Part shown: positions 34,558 through 45,777 of the stretch, piece after piece | Layout: each line of letters begins with the position of its first letter | Numbering within the stretch: position 1 is the first letter of the stretch | Source: Arachis hypogaea | Taxonomy: Eukaryota > Streptophyta > Magnoliopsida > Fabales > Fabaceae | DNA length: 64,000 nt | Reading direction: 5' to 3' | Assembly: GCF_003086295.3 (NCBI RefSeq) | Contig: NC_092039.1 | Location: forward strand, 98,972,561 to 99,036,560 | Made by a program: the position numbers and the translations under genes | The notes under the pieces: generated by a model | What the model saw: only the letters and a program-made list of their open reading frames with translations | What the model was told of the DNA's origin: nothing | The model's database searches: none

Positions 34558-35313
34558 CATAGTTATAAAATCGAATCGGACTAATCGGTTCGACTGAAAA
34601 ATCAATAAAACCGATTTAGTTGATTCTTTATAACATTTGAAAAAGAGAGTCGATCAAAACCGATAAAAATCAATCGAAACCGGTGAGAATTAGTGCAAAC
34701 CGGTCTAATTGAATCGATCTGTTGTGAAAATTTTTCAAAATGTTAAAGTTAAGGTTCGAACCAAGAACCTCGGTATTACCACCTCTTTTACTTATCACCC
34801 AACCATCTATTATATATGACAAATAATAATTATATACATAATTATATAAATATCTAATTTAATTTAATTTTTTATTTTCTATTTTTTGAATTAATTATGT
34901 GTCATTTTTAATATAAATATAAATTTTACTAAATTTATTAATTTGTTTGATCTATTTCAATGTTAGTATTGTGATTAAGATTATTTATTTCATGTTAGTG
35001 TTAAAATTTACTGATATTATAGTTAAATGATAGACTTTGTAAATTAATTGCTATTCGTATTGTGTCAAATTAAGATAAAATTATAGTAGTATTGATAAAT
35101 TTTATGTTTTACTATTAGTTATCTTTAAAATTTGAGACTTCATTTTTTATAAAATGTTAGTAAATATATATTTTAAATTTTAATTTTAAATTTTTTATTA
35201 TTTTACGTGAGACCGATTTTACCAATTCAACTAATAATTTATCGGTTAAATTAATAAATTAGTAAATTAGTAACTTCATCGGTTTAATCACCAATTCAAT
35301 TCTGACAACCATG
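34558..35313. mobile_element. Non-autonomous hAT-like element, 756 bp, 8-bp TSD
   Basis: The ends CATAGTTATAAAATCGAAT and (reverse complement) CATGGTTGTCAGAATTGAAT are imperfect inverted repeats. The flanks are ATAAAAAT (34550-34557) and ATAAAAAC (35314-35321), an 8-bp duplication with one mismatch, as expected for hAT. Subterminal ACCGGT and ATCGGTT motifs are repeated in both orientations. No coding region. Confidence 0.65.
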
Positions 35314-35461
35314 ATAAAAACAAATACATTTAAAAAGAAATAATACCACACCCATCAATAGTTTAAACATTAAACTACAAATACGATTAATATTATGAAA
35401 CGGATGGACAGAGTAATCAATAATTCTTAGTGATGGTTAATGCACTTTCATAACCTACTTA

Positions 35462-35843
35462 ATGTGCATGTTTGGGCGTCATTATTTTGTTAAAATTTTT
35501 TTTTTAATGAAAAAAATCTTTTTTAATTTTTTAACGTGTTTGACAAATTTCAAGTAGTAAAAGTAAAAGTACTAGTAAAATAAAAAAAAGATCTTTTTTG
35601 AAAAGCTGTAATTTACATCTTTTTTTTAAAAGATCTTTTTTTCTTAAAAAGAAGATGTTTTTCATGTAATAAATAAACAAAAAAGTACTTTTATATTGTT
35701 ATATCCAAATATAATTGATAAATAAAAAGATCTTTTTACATGAAATATCCAAATATACAATTACTTTTACTTCTCTATAAGATCTTTTAAAAAAAGATAA
35801 CTCGAAAAAAGATCTTTTCTTAAAAGTTTACCCAAACAAGTCC
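35462..35843. mobile_element. MITE with TTA target duplication
   Basis: The left end ATGTGCATGTTTGGG and the right end CCCAAACAAGTCC are imperfect inverted repeats between TTA at 35459-35461 and 35844-35846. The interior is a chain of AAGATCTTTT palindromes. Confidence 0.55.
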
Positions 35844-35925
35844 TTATCTTGGTGTCTCACTGCACTTTTAATTTATTTTTGATGGCCGCGTATAGATAAT
35901 ACTAATACACTTTTGTATTGAATTT

Positions 35926-36055
35926 TTTTATATAAATAAAATAAATATTTTATATACCAAAATAAACGTAATATTAGATAATTTTATGTATTTAGATAAT
36001 CACATCTCATATACAATGCATAGAGGAAAGATTAAGGCATATACGTCCGAGACAT
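35926..36055 (+). repeat. Left arm of a long inverted repeat
   Basis: It pairs in reverse complement with 40335-40467: the order TTTATATAA, AATATTTTATA, ACGTAATA, TAGATAATTTTAT, ATCACATCTCA, ATACAATG is kept. The Ty1/copia element lies between the arms. Confidence 0.6.
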
Positions 36056-36325
36056 GTAACATTTGCGTTTGGCTTAGTTCCAGGTGCAATTGATATGTGT
36101 AATCTTGCCCAATATATATATATCGGATGCAATATGTGTTTATTCATTTTGGAGACGCATATGAGATATGTAAAAATTTAAATAATTGCATATATTCTAA
36201 CAATATTTATTTGGATTGTATTAGTTTGATATCTTTATTCGGATGTTGTGGTTCCAAGATGATAAACACATATTTACACCACACCTAACATACGTTTTTT
36301 TTTCGCAACATTACACATTGCAACT

Positions 36326-36755
36326 TGCAAGGATAATATCCGGAATCTAATTATTCCTAAGATCATCTACTCATGTAAATAACGTTATTATATTTTTTAT
36401 CTCTTAAATTTACTAACATTCATAAAATAAAGGAGCACCTCTTAATTTTTATAATACAATTTTTATTATTTAAAACACACTTAATATATAAGACATATAT
36501 ATCTTTATATAGACAAAATTTTATATTAAAAATTCATAATTTTACTAACTTTATAATACACATACTTATCCAATTTTGCTTCTTACTTTAACTTTTTAAA
36601 TAAGTAACTTATTGTAATTTTTAGTACATTTTGAAAATTCTTCAAGCTTAGTCATCAATCTTAAAACTTCCAATACAATTTATGATTCTTCTAATATGGA
36701 AATGATGAGTACAATTTGTATTCAATTTCAATTCAATTTGATTTTGAACTGCTTC
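36326..36755 (-). repeat. 3' LTR of the copia element, 5' end lost
   Basis: It aligns with 39814-40283 over TGCAAG...TTGATTTTGAACT but lacks the first 80 or so bases of the LTR (minus-strand sense), where it is joined to the RNase H end. Confidence 0.75.
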
Positions 36756-36788
36756 TATTGTAGAGAGTGCTACTACTAGTTATTTCTT

Positions 36789-37677
36789 TTACGACCATAA
36801 AATTGCACCAGAACCAAGATGAAATGCAAACCTTGAAGTACTTTTTCTTGTTTCTATATCTCCGACCCAATCACTATCAATGTAGCCAACAAGGTTTATT
36901 TCATTAGTATTCTCATAATAAATTCCCTCATTTAAAGTACCTTTGATATATCGAAGAATTCTTTTTGCCGCTTGCAAATGGTTGGTACAAGACTCCTCCA
37001 TAAATCTGCTAAGCAAACCAACTCCAAACACAATATCTAGTCTAGTCGCAGATTTATCACGAACACTTTTTATTGGACACCTGGTTAAAACATGAATTGC
37101 TGTTGCGACTGCTTCTGTCCAAAATTCTTTAGGCATTTGTTTTGACTTGAGCATACATCTGACCATATGCATGATGGTTCTATTTTTTCTTTCAGCAACT
37201 CCATTTTATTGAGGAGTATATCTAGTTGTTAGTTGATGTTAAATTCTGTATTGCTTAAAGTATTCTGAACACACAAGATATTCTATTCCTCTGTCTGTTA
37301 TGAGAATTTTGATTTTACAGCCACTTTGTTTTTCGACAAATGCTTTAAATGTTTTAAAGACATCACATGCTTTGGATTTCTGCTTCAGAAAGTATACCCA
37401 TGTATTATGTATATCTACTAAAATCATCAATAAAAGTCATAAAATCTCTACTACCACCGTTGTTTGGAACTTCAACAAAACAGAGATCTGAATGCACAAT
37501 TTCAAGTAATCTTCTGGCTCTCCATGACTTTCCTGTAGGGAATGGATCTCTTTGCTTCTTTTCCAGTTGACAAATCTCACAAACACAATTGGGAATATGA
37601 ACTCGTGGTAGACTAGAAACAAGTCCTTTTCTTGACAAATAATTTAGGCCAGGAAAATAAAAATGTCCAAACCGCAT
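36789..37677 (-). pseudogene. copia integrase fused by deletion to RNase H
   Basis: The minus-strand reading starts with a GAG_pre-integrase segment (L-S-R-K-G-L-V-S, C-E-I-C-Q-L zinc motif), continues with the integrase core (H-S-D-L-C-F with a catalytic Asp, F-I-D-D-F-S-R-Y-T, T-D-R-G-I-E-Y with the second Asp region) and the end of the core (M-P-K-E-F-W-T-E-A, R-C-P-I-K-S-V). It then jumps directly to the RNase H side of pol (A-A-K-R-I-L-R-Y-I-K-G-T, D-S-D-W-V-G-D, T-R-K-S-T-S-R). The whole reverse transcriptase is deleted between the two. Frameshifts occur near 37205-37240 and 37410. Confidence 0.85.
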
Positions 37678-38818
37678 ATGCCACAGTCAGTTATCATCAA
37701 GTATCACAAAACTCATGCAAGAGGGATTAACATGTTGAATTTTTAACGGAAACATTCTGTTTGAAGTCATCTTTACTTTATCTATGAACCTTCCGTTGTT
37801 GTCAAATACAGTGCAATATCCACGATAAGTTATCATCTTATATCCCTTCTCAGATAATTGCCCCATACTCAGTAAATTGTAATCAAGTTCAGGAGCATAG
37901 AAAATACCAAAAATATAACTCAGAGAACCTTCTTTCAATCTAATTGGTATGTGCCCTTTTCCTTCAATAGGGAACTTTGTACTATTGTCAAACTTCAATA
38001 ATAGTTTAATTGAATCATCTAGTGAAGAAAATAAATCCTTTTTACCAGACATATGATTACTGCAAGCATTATCCAAGTATCATATATTTTCACCTTTAGC
38101 ACATGAATTACTTGTAAAAAATAAAGTTTGAGTACCCAGATTATCATTAGTATTTTGATGTTGATTTTCTGCAATGTGTGCTTAATTGTTATTCACCATT
38201 ACACAATTGGGAATATGAACTCGTGGTAGACTAGAAACAAGTCTTTTTCTTGACAAATAATTTAGGCCAGAAAAATAAAAATGTCCAAACCGCATATGCC
38301 ACAGCCAGTTATCATCAAGTATCACAGAACTCATTCAAGAGGGATTAACATGTTAAATTTTTAACAAAAATATTCTATTTGAAGTCATCTTTGCTTTATC
38401 TATGAACCTTCTGTTGTTGTCAAACACAGTGCAATATCCACGATAAGTTATCATCTTATATTCCTTCTCAGATAATTGCCCCATACTCAGTAAATTGTAA
38501 TCAAGTTCATGAACATAGAAAACATCAGAAATATAACTCAGAGAACCATCTTTCAATCTAATTGGTATGTGCCCTTTTTCTTTAACAGGAATCTTTGTAC
38601 TCTTGCCAAACTTCAATAATAGTTTAACTGAATCATCTAGTGAAGAAAATAATTCCTTTCTACCAGACATATGATTACTGCAAGCATTATCCAAGTACCA
38701 TATATTTTCACCTTCAGCACATGAATTACTTGTAAAAAATAAAGTCCGAGTACCCGGATTATCATTAGTATTTTGATTCTGATTTTCTGCAATTCGTGCT
38801 TAATTGTTATTCACCATT
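37583..38818 (-). repeat. 618-bp tandem duplication in the copia protease region
   Basis: Units 37583-38200 and 38201-38818 are direct repeats at offset 618. Each encodes the same stretch beginning M-D-N-A-C-S-N-H-M-S-G. They differ by scattered substitutions, so the duplication is not recent. Confidence 0.85.
37687..38760 (-). pseudogene. copia protease region, present twice
   Basis: Both copies (37687-38076 and 38353-38694) carry D-N-A-C-S-N-H-M-S-G, the protease active-site neighbourhood of copia elements with the expected S-G/T-G altered, then L-L-S-M-G-Q-L-S-E-K of the pre-integrase region. Between them the frame is broken. Confidence 0.75.
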
Positions 38819-38831
38819 TTGAATCTGCAAT

Positions 38832-39644
38832 CTACTGCTTTGTGTCCATATTTTTCACAATGAAAGTAGTTGAAATTGATTCTTTCTTGATAAAAATTGC
38901 CTCGACCTCTTCCTCGGTTGACAGGCTTGAAATTCGCTCCACCTCTTCCTTGATTAGGTGGTGTAAAATTATTATAACTTCCTTGGTTGTAATTCCCACG
39001 ACCTCTACGTTTGAAACTTTCTCTGCCTCTATTTGAAAATTAAAACTATGACCTCGTCCTTCTTGTGTATGACTTGATTCTGCAACATTGTTTAAATTCA
39101 CTTGGCTTTTCAGGGCTTCTTCGGTTGATTTTTCTGACTTCTCCAGTATTCTACTGATGTGACTTTTCATGGTTCCTTGTAACTCTGCAATCGTCATGGT
39201 ATCTATATCATGTGACTCTGGCATCATGGTCACGACATGGTCATACTTCATCGGCATGATGTGAAGAATTTTCTCCACCACTTTACTATCGGGCATATCT
39301 TCTCCATAGACTCTCATTTTATTGACAAGGTCTGTAACACGAGTAAAATATTGCTCAACGATTTCTGAGCTAGACATCTCATACCTTTTTTATTCTATTC
39401 TGAAAGACTGTAGCTTTGCTTTCTGAGCTTTATCTACGCCTTTATATGACAGCTTCAACGTGTTCCATGATTCTTTTGCATTTTTGGCATTTGCTATTTT
39501 GCCAAACACCATATAATCTACACCTTGGTGAATTTGAGATAGTGCCAATTGATCTCTCTTCTGTTGGGCAGCATCTGCTCCTTCTTGCAAAGCCGGTTTA
39601 ATAAAATTCCACAGGTTCTGGGTCTTCAAATGGGTAGACATCAA
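38832..39644 (-). pseudogene. copia gag (UBN2-type), frameshifted
   Basis: The N-terminal part (39390-39644) reads W-N-F-I-K-P-A-L, A-K-E-S-W-N-T-L. The next part (38832-39377) reads V-E-Q-Y-F-T-R-V, V-E-K-I-L-H-I-M-P and M-T-I-A-E-L-Q-G-T, typical of plant copia UBN2 gag. A CCHC-like stretch (G-H-K-A-V-D-C near 38840) follows in another frame. A frameshift lies near 39380. Confidence 0.8.
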
Positions 39645-39796
39645 AGTCTCTCAATAACTATAATCAAGTTTTTCATCTAACTTGGTACCAGACCACACAA
39701 TATTAAAAGTGTTTGTCATACTGACTCTACGAATGAACAACTATGCGAGAACTCTCTCACACCTCACAAACACTCAAACACCAGGTGTTGGATTAA

Positions 39797-39811
39797 CCAA
39801 CTCTGATGCCA
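39797..39811 (-). promoter_or_regulatory. Primer-binding site, initiator-Met type (copia)
   Basis: The minus-strand sequence TGGCATCAGAGTTGG is a slightly decayed form of TGGTATCAGAGC, the usual copia PBS, two bases from the LTR end at 39814. Confidence 0.75.
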
Positions 39812-39813
39812 AA

Positions 39814-40283
39814 TGCAAGTATAATACCCACAACCTAATTGGCTCTAAGATCACTCACTCATATAAATGACACTATTATATTTTTCATTTCTCAAACTCA
39901 CTAACACTCATCTCATAACACAATTTTTATTATTTGGAACACACTCAATACATAAGGCATATGTACCTTTATATAGACAAAGTTTCATACTAAAATTCAT
40001 GATTCTACTAGCTTTATAATATACATACTTATCCAATTTTGCTTCTTACTTTAACTTTTTAAACAAGTAATTTCTTCTTGTAATTTCTTGCACATCTTAA
40101 AAATTCTTCAAGCTTAGTCATCAATCTTAAAGCTTCTAATGCAATTCATGATTCTTCTACTATGAAAGTGATGAGTGCAACTTATATTTAATTCTAATTC
40201 AATTTGATTTTGAACTTTTTCAATGTTCTAGTATATTATAATTATACTACTTTCTTAAATATTCTTGATTTAATTTTCTAACA
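39814..40283 (-). repeat. 5' LTR of the copia element
   Basis: This 470-bp LTR reads TGTTAGAAAATTAAATC...CTTGCA on the minus strand. Confidence 0.8.
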
Positions 40284-40334
40284 CACATTCCAATTATATT
40301 CAAGATCAAATCAAACAAAATTTTAATACACTTC

Positions 40335-40467
40335 GAATGCACCGTATGCAAGATATGTCTTAATTTTTTTATATACAATGTATTTGAGATGTGATTATGT
40401 ATTTAAATATATAATTTTATCTAGTATTACGTTAGTGTATAAAATATTTCTTTTACTTATATAAAAA
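40335..40467 (-). repeat. Right arm of the long inverted repeat
   Basis: Reverse complement of 35926-36055. The arms could be the ends of an older Mutator-like element into which the copia element inserted; no target duplication was confirmed. Confidence 0.55.
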
Positions 40468-41655
40468 AGTCCCTTTTTGTATTTGCTAATTTTTTGTGTG
40501 TTTATCAACTCCTTTTTAATTTGTTTATCATATCCGCACATATGCAGCATAGTTATTTAATTTGATCTAGTTGGAAATAAATTAATTGTTGGTTTCATAT
40601 TTTATATTGAATTTTGATGATAAATAATGATAGATATAATTTTAAAAATTTCATTAATTATTATTTATTGGTTTAATTTGTTCAATTTTAAGTACTAAAT
40701 TTTCTAAATCATTTATTAAAAACTAGAATAATATATGACTTGAAAAGAACACATTTATTGAAAAAATACCTCAAAACTGGCTTTTGAAAAACCATCTCAT
40801 TTCAAAAGAGGCAAAGACTTTATTCCAGCACCTAAAAAATAAGACATACATCGTCACTAAGACATTAGAAAAGTTTCAAACTAATGGATACATACATGTT
40901 GATCAAGTTAGACCTTAAAAAAAAAGGAATTTAATAATTTTTCATGTATGATAAAAGCATTGTACAATTGAATATATAATTGGGGCCAGGTCATAGACAC
41001 ATATATACATACTGGATGCATGGTGCAATTATAACGTAGACACTCACTATGATGACGTGTTGTATGTGGAGAGTCTAAGGGACCGTTTTCTGGTTGGATA
41101 TCATATCCCCGACATGAAAATTGTGATTCTGACTGGTCATATTATCTTTCAAATCTACACACTCTTTTGTGTCGAAGGTAAGTAAGTGTGCAAATGCCGA
41201 CATCAAGAACATACATGTGCAAAACTCTACGTACACATAATAGTGATGGATATTAATTAATTATTTTCCAATTTCCACAGCCATGTGCATGCTCCAATTC
41301 TTTGGTCCCAACTATGACACTCATCGAATACTTTCGTTATCCTTAATGGACTCTCCAGTGTATATCAAGGCTTTAGTATTATTCACTCTCTCCAGGGTAA
41401 TTAGCCTGTAAAATAATGCTCTTTTTGAAAAAAAAAAAAAGTTAACAACTACTCAATATATTCATTAGAAAAATTCTTATCATAACATTTTCATCATAAT
41501 GATAGATACTTCCAATATTTTGAAACTTTAGAAAAACAATATATTATAAATGATCATCAATTATACGTTTTTTTACTTAAATAAATTAAAAAATTCCTAA
41601 AATTACTGGTATCTTCTTGTTCGTCTGAATTTTGATTTTTCGTCTTTCACAGGAG
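40468..41655. other. Intergenic stretch with two possible exon relics
   Basis: The sequence is mostly AT-rich. A segment near 41050-41182 reads V-L-Y-V-E-S-L-R-D-R-F-L-V-G-Y-H and ends in a donor-like AAG|GTAAGT. A second segment (41280-41397) lies between TTTCCACAG and AGG|GTAATT and reads M-C-M-L-Q-F-F-G-P-N-Y-D-T-H. I do not recognise either. They may be relics of one gene. Confidence 0.35.
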
Positions 41656-41810
41656 ATATCGACTAGGAGTGTCAAAATTCTCCGAAGCATGGAAATTTCT
41701 GCGGGAACTGCCCCGAATGAGAACCCGAAGGCAGAGACTTTTTCTAGTGGAGATGGGGATGGGGATTAAAATCCCCCCGAGACACGCACGGGGATCCGAA
41801 CGGAGATTCC

Positions 41811-42975
41811 TGATGAGCGGATAATTTATACGCTTTTTGGCATTGTTTTTAGGTAGTTTTTAGTATGATTTAGTTAGTTTTTAGCATATAATTATTAGTT
41901 TTTATGCAAAAATCACATTTCTGGACTTTACTATGAGTTTGTGTGTTTTTCTGTGATTTCAGGTATTTTCTGGCTGAAATTGAGGGACCTAAGCAAAAAT
42001 CTGATTCAGAGGCTGAAAAAGGACTACATATGCTGTTGGATTCTGACCTCCCTACACTCGAAATAGATTTTCTGGAGCTACAAAAGCCCAATTGGTGCGC
42101 TCTTAATTGCGTTGGAAAGTAGACATCTTGGGCTTTCCAAAAATATATAATAGTTCACACTTTACCCGAGATTTGATGGTCCAAATTGGCGTCAAAACGC
42201 CGGTCGGAGACCCTTTTCTTATGAACGCGTGCCTGACAACACTTCCGTTCTACCTGAAAACAAGCTTGAATGCATATCTCTTGGCCTCCTGGTCCACGAC
42301 GCATGGTTGCCTCTCCTAACAACAAAGCCTTCCATTCCGTGAGATCAGAGTCTTCGTGGTATAAGCTAGAATCAATTGGCAGCATTCTTGAGATCCAGAA
42401 AGTCTAAACCTTGTCTGTGGTATTCCGAGTAGGATCTGGGATGGGATGACTGTGACGAGCTTTAAACTTACGAGTGCTAGGCGCAGTGACAGTGTGCAAA
42501 AGGATCAATGGATCTTATTCCGACACGATCAAGAACTGACAGATGATTAGCCCTACGTAACCCGTAGCCGGACCATTTTCACTGAGAGGACGGACGGTAG
42601 CCATTGACAACGGTGATCCCTCAACATACCGCTTGCCATGGAAAGGAGTACGCATGACTGGATGAAAGCAGTAGGAAAGCAGGGATTCAAAAGGAACAAA
42701 GCATCTCCATACGCTTATCTGAAATTCCTATCAATGAATTACATAAGTATCTCTATCATATTCTATGTTTTATTTGTCTTTTAATTATCAAAACCTCATA
42801 ACCATTTGAATCCGCCTGACTGAGATTTACAGGATGACCATAGCTTGCTTCAAGTCGACAATTTCCGTGGGATCGACCCTTGCTCACGTAAGGTATTACT
42901 TGGATGACCCAGTGCACTTGCTGGTCAGCTGCACGGAGTTGTGAGAGAAGTGTGAACTCACAATTTCGTGTACCA
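41811..42975 (+). repeat. 5' LTR of element B with a 503-bp internal deletion
   Basis: It starts TGATGAGCGGATAATTTATA and ends TTTCGTGTACCA. Compared with the 3' LTR (1668 bp) it lacks 503 bp at about 42218, the part holding the palindromes and the probable TATA region (TATAAATAGG near 56651). Confidence 0.85.
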
Positions 42976-42981
42976 AGTTTT

Positions 42982-42999
42982 TGGCGCCATTGCCATGGA
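42982..42999 (+). promoter_or_regulatory. Primer-binding site, decayed tRNA-Asp type (element B)
   Basis: TGGCGCCATTGCCATGGA differs at two positions from the PBS of elements A and C. Confidence 0.8.
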
Positions 43000-44763
43000 T
43001 TGTTCGAGTTTGGACAACTGACGGTTCATCTTGTTGCTTAGATTAGGTATTTTTCTTTTTATTTTGTTCTTCAGAATTTTTAAGAATGGATTCTAGAGTT
43101 TCAGATGATGCTTTTATCATAACAGGAGCTAGTTGATTCTAATCAATTTGGCTGTTGCATGTAATGTCCTGCTGAAACTTGGTTAACCATGTCTAATTTT
43201 TTAGACTGAAGCTTTAGACTAACATTGCATGATTCCTGGAATTCTTGTTAAAAATTTTGAGTTTCTTGTTTTCTTTTTCAAAATAATTTTTGAAAAAAAA
43301 TAAAAATACAAAAAATTAATAAAATCATAAAAACAAAAAAATATTTTGTGTTTCTTGTTTGAGTCTAGTGTCAATTTTTAAGTTTGGTGTCAATTGCATG
43401 TCTTTAGTCTTCTTGCATTTTTCGAAAGTGTGTTCTTGTGTTTTTCATTGATCTTCAAGTTGTTCTTGATGATTTTCTTTGTTTGATCTTTAAATTCTCT
43501 TATTTTGTGTCTTATGTTGTTTCTCATGTGCATTCTCAAATTGTTAGTATCTCTAGTATGAAAACTTCTAAGTTTGGTGTCTTGCATATCTTTCTTTTCT
43601 TAAAAATTTTCAAAAAATATGTTCTTGATGTTCATCATGGCCTTCATAGTGTTCTTGCATGCATCCCTTGTTTGATCTTAGTTTTTTATGTTTAATTTCA
43701 TTCTGTGGTTTTTTCTCTCTCATCATTAAAAATTCAAAAAATTTCAAAATTATGTCTTTTCAAGTCAATAATATAGAGAATTGAAGATTCAGAACATACA
43801 GCAGAGGAATTACAGAGAAAAAGCTGGGTGTTCAAAACGCCCAGTAAAGAAGGATTTCTGGCGTTTAAACGCCAGTTAAGGTACATGGCTGGGCGTTTAA
43901 TGCCCAATGAGGTAGCCAAGTGGGCGTTAAACGCCAGAATGTTAGGATAGTACCAAGGAGGTAATGTTGTTTTCAATTCAAATCTTTTTCGATTTTTCAA
44001 GTTTTAAAACTAATTTTTCAAAATCTTATCTTTTTCATATCCTCTCTTATCAATCATATCTTTCTCAAAATCAAATCTTTTTCATTTTTTTCTTAATATT
44101 TTCGAAAAATTTTAAAAATTGATTTTCGAAATCTTTTTTATTCTTGTTTCATATTTTCGAAAACCTTGCTAACAATTAAGGATTTGATTCAAAAATTTCA
44201 AATTTGTTACTTTTTTGTTAAGAAAGGTTCAATCTTTGAATTCTAGAATCATATCTTTTTAGTTTCTTGTTAGTCAAGTCATCAATTTTAAAAATCAAAT
44301 CTTTTTCAACCATATCTTTTCAATCATATCTTTTTTTAAAATAAAAATCTTTTTCAATAATATCTTTTTAAATTTTGATTTCAAAAATCTTTTATAACTT
44401 CTTATCTTTTCAAAACTTATTATTTCTTATCTTTTTCAAAACCAACTAACTACTTTTCTCACTTTTAATTTTCGAAAATCACTAACATCTTTTTTTTTTC
44501 AAAATTCTTTTTAATTAACTAATTGCTTTAAACTCTAATTTTATTTCGTTTAAAATTTTTCGAAAATTTTCTCTCTCATCTCTTTCTATTTAATCACTAA
44601 CACTCCTCCTCTCTTAATAATTTGAACCCTCTCCCCTCTTTATAAGTTCAAATTCTTCTTTATCTACCACATCCTTCTATTCTCATTTTCTTCTGACACA
44701 TCAAAGAATCTCTATACTGTGACATAGAGGATTCCATACTTTCTTTGTTTTCTTCTCTTTCAT
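43000..44763 (+). other. Leader region of element B
   Basis: A noncoding leader with T-rich and TTTTCGAAAA tracts, and the palindrome cluster at 43825-43945 (GGCGTTTAAACGCC forms). It corresponds to the leader of element A. Confidence 0.6.
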
Positions 44764-45777
44764 ATGAGTAGGAACAAAGATTAAGGCATTTTTGTTGAAG
44801 CTGATCCTGAACCTGAAAGGACTCTAAAGAGGAAGTTAAGAAAAGCTAAAGCACAACTCTCTGGAGAGGACCTGACAGAGATTTTCGAAAAAGAAGAAGA
44901 CATGGCAGCCGAAAATAACAACAATGCCAACAACGCAAGGAAGGTGCTTGGTGACTTTACTGCACCAACTCCCGACTTCTATAGGAGAAGCATCTCTATT
45001 CCTGCCATTAGAGCAAACAACTTTGATCTTAAGCCTTAATTAGTTTCTCTGATGCAACAGAATTGCAAATTTCATGGACTTCCATTGGAAGATCCTCATT
45101 AGTTCTTGGCTGAATTTTTGCAAATCTGTGACACTGTTAAGACCAATGGAGTTGATCCCGAGGTCTACAGACTTATGCTTTTCCCTTTTGCTATAAGAGA
45201 CAGAGCTAGTATATGGTTGAACTCATAACCTAGAGACAACCTGAACTCTTGGGAAAAGCTGGTCAATGTCTTCTTAGCTAAATTCTTTCCACCTCAAAAG
45301 ATGAGTAAGCTTAGAGTGGAAGTTCAAACCTTCAAACAGAAAGAAGGTGAATCCCTCTATGAAGCTTGGAAAAGATACACGCAATTGATTAGAAGGTGTC
45401 CTTCTGACATGCTTTTAGAATGGTGCATCATAGGTAGCTTCTATGATGGTCTGTCTGAGTTATCCAAGATGTCATTGGACCATTCTGCAGGCGGATCTAT
45501 TCATCTGAAGAAAAGGCCTGCAGAAGCCCAATAACTCATTGAAATGTTTGCAAATAACCAGTTCATGTACACTTCTGAAAGAAATCCTTTAAACAATAGG
45601 ACAACTCAGAAGAAAGGAGTTCTTGAGATTGATACTCTGAATGCCATATTGGCTCAAAACAAAATATTGACTCAGCAAGTCAATATAATTTTTCAGAATT
45701 TGACTGGATTGCAAGCTGCATCTGACAGTGCTAAAGAAGCCTCCTTTGATGGAGAAGCTTATGACCCTGAGAATCCT

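Larger units (their letters stand above)
36326..40283 (-). mobile_element. Decayed Ty1/copia retrotransposon
   Basis: The 5' LTR (39814-40283), Met-type PBS, gag, protease, integrase, RNase H and a truncated 3' LTR (36326-36755) occur in this order on the minus strand. RT is missing. The immediate flanks (CAACT left, CACAT right) are not a convincing duplication. Confidence 0.85.
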
